This document shows, one piece after another, positions 57,669 to 64,000 of a DNA stretch of 64,000 bases (within the stretch, counting starts at the first letter, position 1; each line of letters opens with the position of its first letter). The position numbers were made by a program, and so were the translations under genes. The stretch lies in NCBI GenBank assembly GCA_027186245.1, contig CP114488.1, forward strand, positions 10,335,501-10,399,500. The letters are read 5' to 3'. The notes under the pieces were generated by a model. The model was given only the letters and a program-made list of their open reading frames with translations, was not told the DNA's origin and searched no databases. This DNA is from Coriaria nepalensis. Taxonomy: Eukaryota; Streptophyta; Magnoliopsida; Cucurbitales; Coriariaceae.

Positions 57669-60360
57669 TATTGGCACGTACAATAAGGAGTCCTTAAAAT
57701 CGAATCTGGGAGGGTGACGCCTGACGCCGTGGCCGTTGGCAATGCCTATGGGCTCAGGCTGAGTCCATCAGACGGCCCATTCCAACGATAGTCACGCTTC
57801 TTTAAGAACAATGTAAAATACCGGCCCAAAAAAAAAGCCGCCACCGTCATCAAATATTAAAATAAATATTTATTTTAATTTTCATAAAAAATATTTATTT
57901 AAATAAGAATAAAATAATATCATTTTCATTCAAATAGAAACAAAAAGTCACTCTAATTATATCATTTCTTCAAATAAAATAATAGATGAAATAAAATTTT
58001 CACTATATTTTTTTCAAAAAATCGAACAAAATAAATACTATTATTTAAAAGCACAATCAATATTTCTTATTTATTTATTATATATAATCAAACATACCTA
58101 ATAAAATTACGATTATTATTCTTATTCTATTATTATTTCCTATTTAACCAAAGTGTGGTTGACTCACATCATGTCACCGAATGAGGATGGATCTAAACTG
58201 ACCAGAAACTATAATGATGACATTTACGTGTGGCCTCTGTTTCTTAATTTATTGGGTTTGGTTAGTGGTTCACAAATCACAGCCAAATCACAAGCATAAA
58301 ACATTCAAAAAGTGTAAATAAATTAGTAAATAAATATTAAAAAAAACAGCCTTTAGTTGGAATCAGATGCCTTGGCACGTGGTGTCGTACCTCCTTTCAT
58401 TATGCCGGTAGTTGATCCAACCGACAGATCGGCGGTTGTAAAATCATGATTTTACTTATTTACAGCTGAACCACTGATCCGTGAGACCCCACCATCGAGC
58501 AGCGAACCAATAGAAGAAGAAAAATTAATAAATAAATAAATTGGATTTAATTATCACGTTTATTAAGTTGGTTAATGACTTTTTTTTTCTTTTCTTCATA
58601 TTAACTATTTAATATTTCTATCACGTGACATCTACCCAAACACAGCTCTAAAAAGTCTCAACTACACCGATCTACGCATCTAACGGTAACTGACAACAAC
58701 GTTAGACCTGATTATATATAATAAACACATTACTAATAGAAGAAACTAGCTCCCTTCCTATTAGCATTGGTCACGTGACATTCCTCCAGGGTATGATAGT
58801 CATTTTGGTAACAAATCTGAAGGCCAGACGTTGACGCCGTAGCAGATTTTTGCCGCGGCCCATTGGATCCTAAAAAAGCATCCCTTCTTTCACACGCCTT
58901 CTTGCTTCTGCGATAGAAACGGGTTTTCGTATGAAAACTCCCCTGAACCGTTTTTTCTGACTGGCAGTCATAGTACGCCGTCGTTTCAGAGTTCACTGTT
59001 ACATCAAAGCTCCATCCGATCCGTTTCCAGTCCTATTCCGGCTTCTACTGTTCCGCACGGTTAGTTCCTTTTCCTTTCTCTTCCATCTATCCCTTTTCTC
59101 GATCTTCTAGCTTTATTCCTCCACGACGCGTAAAGCTTCTCCTCAGTTCTTCCTCTCCAGCTTTAAGCTACGTCTTTACCATTCTTGATTCTCCCCCCTT
59201 TTTTGAAGCTTAGCTCAGGTTGGAGCTATTTCTTCACATATGTCAGGTTAAGCGGGTGCTCCCTTTCTGAGCTCTTTTGATTTCGATGGAGTTAACCGTT
59301 AAGCTGTACTTCAAATTATTTTTAGATTTTGTTTCAATGGCGTGAAATTCGGAGGTTGTTTTTCTGGATTTTTTTTTGAACATTTTGTTGTTTTTTGGTT
59401 GCAGTTTGGAGAGCCCGACAGTAGAAAAGAAGAAGAAGAGCTAATCGGAGTAGCAGAGCCGTAGAAGCTTCGGATCAGACGTAGGTAAGGTTAAAAGGCA
59501 AGGCAAGGAAAACGACAACGGTTTTAAGAGTAAGCCCGCTGGCAAGCAACTGTACTAGTGGTGTACATTCTAATTCAATCTCTGATCCGCATCTTGTCCC
59601 AGCACATGAAGTCGTTTGTCGCTAGTGGTTTCTGTCAAAAAGGATTCCAGGATTTGACGGTAAGAGAACTCCTCTGTGTCTTGGAACTGAAACAATTTTT
59701 TTTTTTTAATCGAACATGTACTAGCGTTATTTACTACGCTTGTCCATTGATAATTTTGTGGGTGCATTCTTCGAAATCTGTATTCGTTAAGCATGGGGGT
59801 GGGTCTCTACTTTCTGAAAGTTATTTTGTTCTTTATGACATTAGATTACTGTTAAGAAAAGAAATAAAATGGAAGCGTGGAACCAAAGATTAGTCATTTG
59901 ATGTAAGATTACACAATGGATAGTCATGATTAGTGCATGATCATCTTATATGTTTGCTTTCATCATTGACTGGAGTGGTTGTTGATTACCTTGTTCCATT
60001 TACTAAGGGTACTGCCTTTTTCTTTTTTCTTTTCATTACTTGAGAGAGAGAGAGAGAGAGGGAGGGGGGGAAGTGGTTGAGGTGAAGGGGTTATTTGGAT
60101 AAGACCTCTGGTGATGGTTGTTTGTGATATCTAGTTATTAACATTCCTTCTTGCTTCTCCATCTATCTATGGGTTAGTGAGATAATACATTATTACCTTT
60201 TTGTACAGAAAGTATGGCAATAAAGGGTCTTAAGCCTTCACGGGAAGAGTGTATGCAAGGGAAGATAGGAGGGAGCTCTTAACATTATTATGGTCATGTG
60301 TTGATTGAATTTTTATTGATATATTGGGGAGGAGAAGACAGGGAGGAAAAATCTGAGAAA
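57669..60360. other. Divergent spacer and 5' leader of the second kinesin
   Basis: The left part is AT-rich spacer without a gene. From about 58980 to 60360 lie the probable promoter and leader of the KIN-7 gene, with at least one leader intron (possible donor near 59485). Four AACGG cores (MSA-like) lie at about 58682, 58949, 59286 and 59508. A GA repeat and G run occur at about 60042-60070. Confidence 0.5.
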
Positions 60361-63300
60361 ATGGGGACGGTTTCTGGAGAGGAGCTAATGAAGTGGGAGA
60401 AGATGCAGGGGACAATTGGAACTGCAAATGCCCGTGAAGAGAAGATTCTGGTTTTGGTGAGGTTGAGGCCTTTAAGTGAGAAGGAGATCGAGGTGAATGA
60501 AGTAGCAGATTGGGAATGCATCAATGGTAATACTATCTTGTACCTCAACACATTGAGGGAGGGATCGACATTTCCAAATGCCTATACTTTTGGTAAGGAA
60601 TTCTTCATCTTATTGTTGCATTTTTTAAAAAAAATTTTTTGGACCTTCTTGGCATTGTAGGGCTAAATCATTCTGATGATACCTAAGTACAAAATTGTTT
60701 CCACACACCTAGAGTAAACTAGGACCAGAATTGAGAGCAGTACACATTATTCATTCAAGTTTAAGGCAGAGACATGGTTAATACTCTTTCTTACGTTTCT
60801 GTTTATGTTCATGTTTTGGTAATAGACAGAGTGTTCCGAGGAGACTGTTCTACAAAGCAGGTGTATGAGGAAGGAGCCAGAGAAATTGCACTTTCTGTAG
60901 TCAATGGTATAAACTGTAAGTACATTACTATTCCCTGATTGCTTTCTGAGACCTGAATGTCAGGCGATGAACAAAGTAAGGAGGTTTGACAAAATTGTGG
61001 TTTAAAAAATTACAGCTAGTATTTTTGCATATGGGCAAACAAGCAGTGGAAAGACGTACACAATGAATGGAATTCTTGAGTATTCAGTGGCTGATATATT
61101 TGATTACATACAAAGGGTAATAAAATCAGTCGAGTGGTGTATGTTTGTCATACATACTTTAGCTTTTTTTAAAGAAAGTTATTGTTATTTTCAGCATGAA
61201 GAAAGAGCATTCGTCTTGAAGTTCTTCGCAATTGAGATTTATAATGAAGCTGTTAGAGACCTCTTAAGCACAGACAATAGTAATACTACACTCAGACTGC
61301 TAGATGACCCTGAGGTAAGTTTCTCTCCGCTCTCTTTCTTGTACTTTTGTCAAGCTTCTGATGATTTCTTGCTATTGTCAGCGAGGAATTATTGTGGAGA
61401 AAGTGACAGAGGAAACTCTGAGGGACTGGAACCATTTACAGGAGCTGATTTCTATTTGTGAAGGTGGAGACTATATCATTTTTATAAATTCTAATCTTCC
61501 CTGGTAATATCAATCGTAAGTGTATTTTAATGTACTTTTACAGCTCAAAGGCGGATAGGGGAGACTTCTCTGAATGAAAAAAGCTCTAGATCTCATCAAA
61601 TTATTAGATTGGTGAGCCACCTTTGTTCTTGGATTGGGGTATTCATTCTTATGTCTAGGCACATATCTTTACTTAGTCTAACTCTTCTTTGGACATTCAA
61701 ACTCGCAGACAATTGAAAGTTCTGCTCGAGAGTTTCTAGGCAAGGATAATTCAACCACCCTTGCCGCAAGTGTGGTATAGACAAATAAACCATCAATTTT
61801 AGTGAAAGTTGTCATCCCCACTGGTAAAGGAGTAGATGAATGATATATAAATTCCCGTGTCCTTTTTTTTTTTGCAGAATTTTGTTGATTTGGCTGGGAG
61901 CGAGCGTGCATCGCAAGCAATGTCAGCTGGTGCTAGATTGAAAGAAGGTTGCCACATAAATCGCAGTTTACTTACTCTAAGTACTGTTATCCGGAAGCTA
62001 AGGTTGTATCACTCTTCTTTTCCTTATATTTTAACCTTTCCAACTTCAATCGACAGCTTATATATATCCTTTGAATGTGTTTTGATTCACATTAATTTGA
62101 TGGCATTGTTGGATGCAGTAAGGGAAGAAATGGGCATATCAATTACAGAGATTCTAAGCTTACGCGTCTTCTACAGCCTTGCTTAGGTGGCAATGCTAGA
62201 ACAGCCGTCATCTGCACCTTGAGTCCCGCAAGAAGCCATGTTGAGCAAACCAGAAACACCCTTCTATTTGCATGTTGTGCAAAAGAAGTGACCACAAAAG
62301 CACAAGTAAATGTTGTCATGTCTGACAAGGCCTTGGTTAAGCATTTACAGAAAGAGTTGGCTAGATTGGAGAGCGAGTTAAGAACTCCTGTTCCGGTTTC
62401 CACGAATTCTGACTATACTGTTTTACTTAGAAAGAAAGATCTTCAAATTGAAAAGATGGGAAAGGAGATCAGAGAGCTCAGTAAACAAAGAGATCTTGCT
62501 CAGTCTCGGATTAAGGATTTGCTTTGTATGATTGGAATTGATCAAGACTCAAGAGAGGAATGTTCAGCTTCGGAATCCTCAAGTATAACTAATTCTCATA
62601 GGACCCATGCCTGGACTCCAGAAAATAAGAAAAACCATTTGTTATCCAATGGGACCTCTTCATTACCATCTAATGGAATGATTATGGTAACAGCGGAAGA
62701 TTCTGATGATTGCAGGGAAGTTCAATGTGTTGCGACAGAGTCAAGCCGAGACAACAACTCTCAGTCTGTTGCGTTGTCAACAGTTGAAAATGTAGACGTG
62801 TTTGACCAAGAAGTGATGTCGGCACCTTCAAATGGTAACAGAGAAGTGGGCCAGATCCAAAATGGATCTACTACATATGTTGAAGTAGAGGAAACACTTC
62901 ACAGTGTCCGAACGGCCATTGACTCTCTAGTCAGTCCTTTCCCTGATGACATGGCAGAAGATACTCCAAACGTTAAGAACATGAAGCTAACTAGAAGCTC
63001 GAGTTGCAGGGTGAATGCCATGACAGTCTCATCTTCTCTAGATAGAGGAGATAGCACTCCACCTTATTATGAGTTTGAGACAGGCTTTCTTGGAAGACCA
63101 GAAAATTTCCCAAGGAAGTTCCCTCCGTTAAATTACAGTCCTAGGTTGGATTCCCAGTCTTCCATTGGAAGTGCTCATAGTAGTATCAGAACTTCTGCAG
63201 AAGAGGATATTACCAGCTTAGATACTTTTGTTACTGGGATGAAGGAAATGGCCAAGCTTGAGTACAAGAACCAACTTGTTGATGGTCAGGTAAGAATGTG

Positions 63301-64000
63301 GAATGGCATTATTCAAGCAAATCTCATACCTTCTGTTTCATATACCTTTTTTTTTTTTTTTTTCATTCCTTAGGTTCAAGGGACAGGGGCTGGAACTGAC
63401 ACCTTCTTAAAGAATATGAAAAATGTTGGATTAGATCCAATGCAAGAGGAGTTAGAAACTCCTTCAGATTGGCCTCAAGTATTTGAAAAGCATCAGAGAA
63501 TGATTCTAGAACTCTGGAAAACTTGCAACGTCTCTTTAGTCCATAGAACTTACTTTTTCCTTCTGTTCAAAGGTGATCCATCTGATGCCATTTACATGGA
63601 GGTAGAGCTTAGGAGACTAACTTTTCTCAAGGAAACATTTACTCATGGAAATCAAGCAGTGGAAGGTGGCCGAACTCTCACACTAGCATCAAGGTCTAAA
63701 TCTCTCTCTCCCTCTCCCTCTCTCTAGGACCATAACTCTTTTGCTTTCATGTCTAAACAACTATATCCTAAACAGCACAAGGGCCCTACGCCGTGAGAGA
63801 GAGATGCTGACAAGGCTGATGCAGAGAAGGTTTTCTGAACAAGAAAGGAAGATACTGTTTGAGAAATGGGGTATTGCTTTGAACTCAAAACGAAGGAGAC
63901 TACAGCTAATTAACTGCTTATGGAGCAATGTAGAAGACATGAACCACGCCAAAGAGAGTGCTGCCATTGTTGCGAAGCTGGTCAGGTTCATAGAGCAGGG
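60361..64000 (+). CDS. KIN7F: KIN-7 kinesin (KIN-7E/F type), 3' end beyond the window
   Basis: Eleven exons are visible: 60361-60592, 60826-60915, 61016-61116, 61195-61314, 61382-61463, 61544-61611, 61709-61774, 61878-62002, 62119-63289, 63374-63693 and 63776 onward, giving at least 866 codons. The motor is complete: [16 protein letters not shown]-loop [14 protein letters not shown], switch [11 protein letters not shown], switch [13 protein letters not shown], and [21 protein letters not shown] coiled coil follows ([20 protein letters not shown]), then a Ser-rich linker. The visible C-terminal part matches the plant kinesin-associated domain (DUF3490): [20 protein letters not shown] then [20 protein letters not shown]. 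That domain is also found in NACK-type cytokinesis kinesins. It is a different KIN-7 subgroup from the KIN-7D gene at 10-18 kb. Start: the ATG at 60361 gives [18 protein letters not shown], typical for the group. The stop is not in the window. Confidence 0.95.

Noticed and set aside
58733..58996. Minus-strand frame of 87 codons upstream of the second kinesin
   Set aside because: No homology recognised and it lies in the likely promoter region.
63700..63775. Stop codon in the second kinesin after [16 protein letters not shown]
   Set aside because: This is intron read-through; a GT donor at 63694 and an AG at 63775 restore the [14 protein letters not shown] frame.
1..64000. CRISPR arrays, bacterial operons, prophage or virus-like genes
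   Set aside because: None seen; all clear genes are intron-bearing plant nuclear genes.

Overview
The window looks like nuclear DNA of a flowering plant, most likely a eudicot (probably a woody rosid, which I infer only from general resemblance). Its genes have short exons with AT-rich GT-AG introns, AT-rich spacers, and plant-only families: KIN-7 kinesins, a CRM-domain plastid RNA-binding protein, a GH9 endoglucanase, a B-box protein, NERD, and a Mei2 C-terminal-RRM protein. I saw no rRNA, CRISPR or recognisable intact transposon.

Layout. 1.9-6.2 kb (-): alpha-COP. 7.4-7.7 kb (-): a broken copy of an alpha-COP exon piece. 7.9-9.8 kb (-): a nine-exon plastid-like protein of unknown function. 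10.5-17.8 kb (-): a 24-exon KIN-7 kinesin ending in a RING finger. 19.4-20.7 kb (+): a Mei2-type RRM protein. 21.6 kb (-): tRNA-Pro(CGG). 21.8-23.6 kb (+): a CFM4-like CRM protein. 26.4-27.5 kb (+): a GATA factor. 28.7-29.0 kb (-): a small gene that is only a papain-type propeptide inhibitor domain (I29). 30.0-34.3 kb (-): a tandem pair of small cysteine-containing proteins (DUF8204-like). 35.3-43.8 kb (-): NERD. 44.6-46.3 kb (-): a protein with nine zinc knuckles. 48.6-50.7 kb (+): GH9 endoglucanase, followed at 51.2-53.2 kb by its pseudogene copy. 53.6-55.5 kb (+): plastid fructose-bisphosphate aldolase. 56.4-57.4 kb (-): a BBX18/19-type B-box protein with a probable frameshift. 60.4 kb to the end (+): a second KIN-7 kinesin, cut by the window edge.

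The genes do not form one pathway, but their order is informative. From memory, alpha-COP, KIN-7, CRM, GH9, FBA, BBX and KIN-7 occur as two partly complementary blocks in Arabidopsis, about At2g21300-21390 and At4g38950-39050. This window appears to hold the merged, less fractionated version, with extra genes in the middle (I29, the DUF8204 pair, NERD, zinc knuckle).

The most notable single observation is a U12-type AT-AC intron in NERD at 37495-37709. Others are the free-standing I29 gene, GC-AG introns in four genes including both tandem paralogues, a GW/WG-rich tail in NERD, and a frame break in the B-box gene. Exon joins were worked out by hand from splice signals and reading frame. Where exon lengths are summed, they sum to whole codons.
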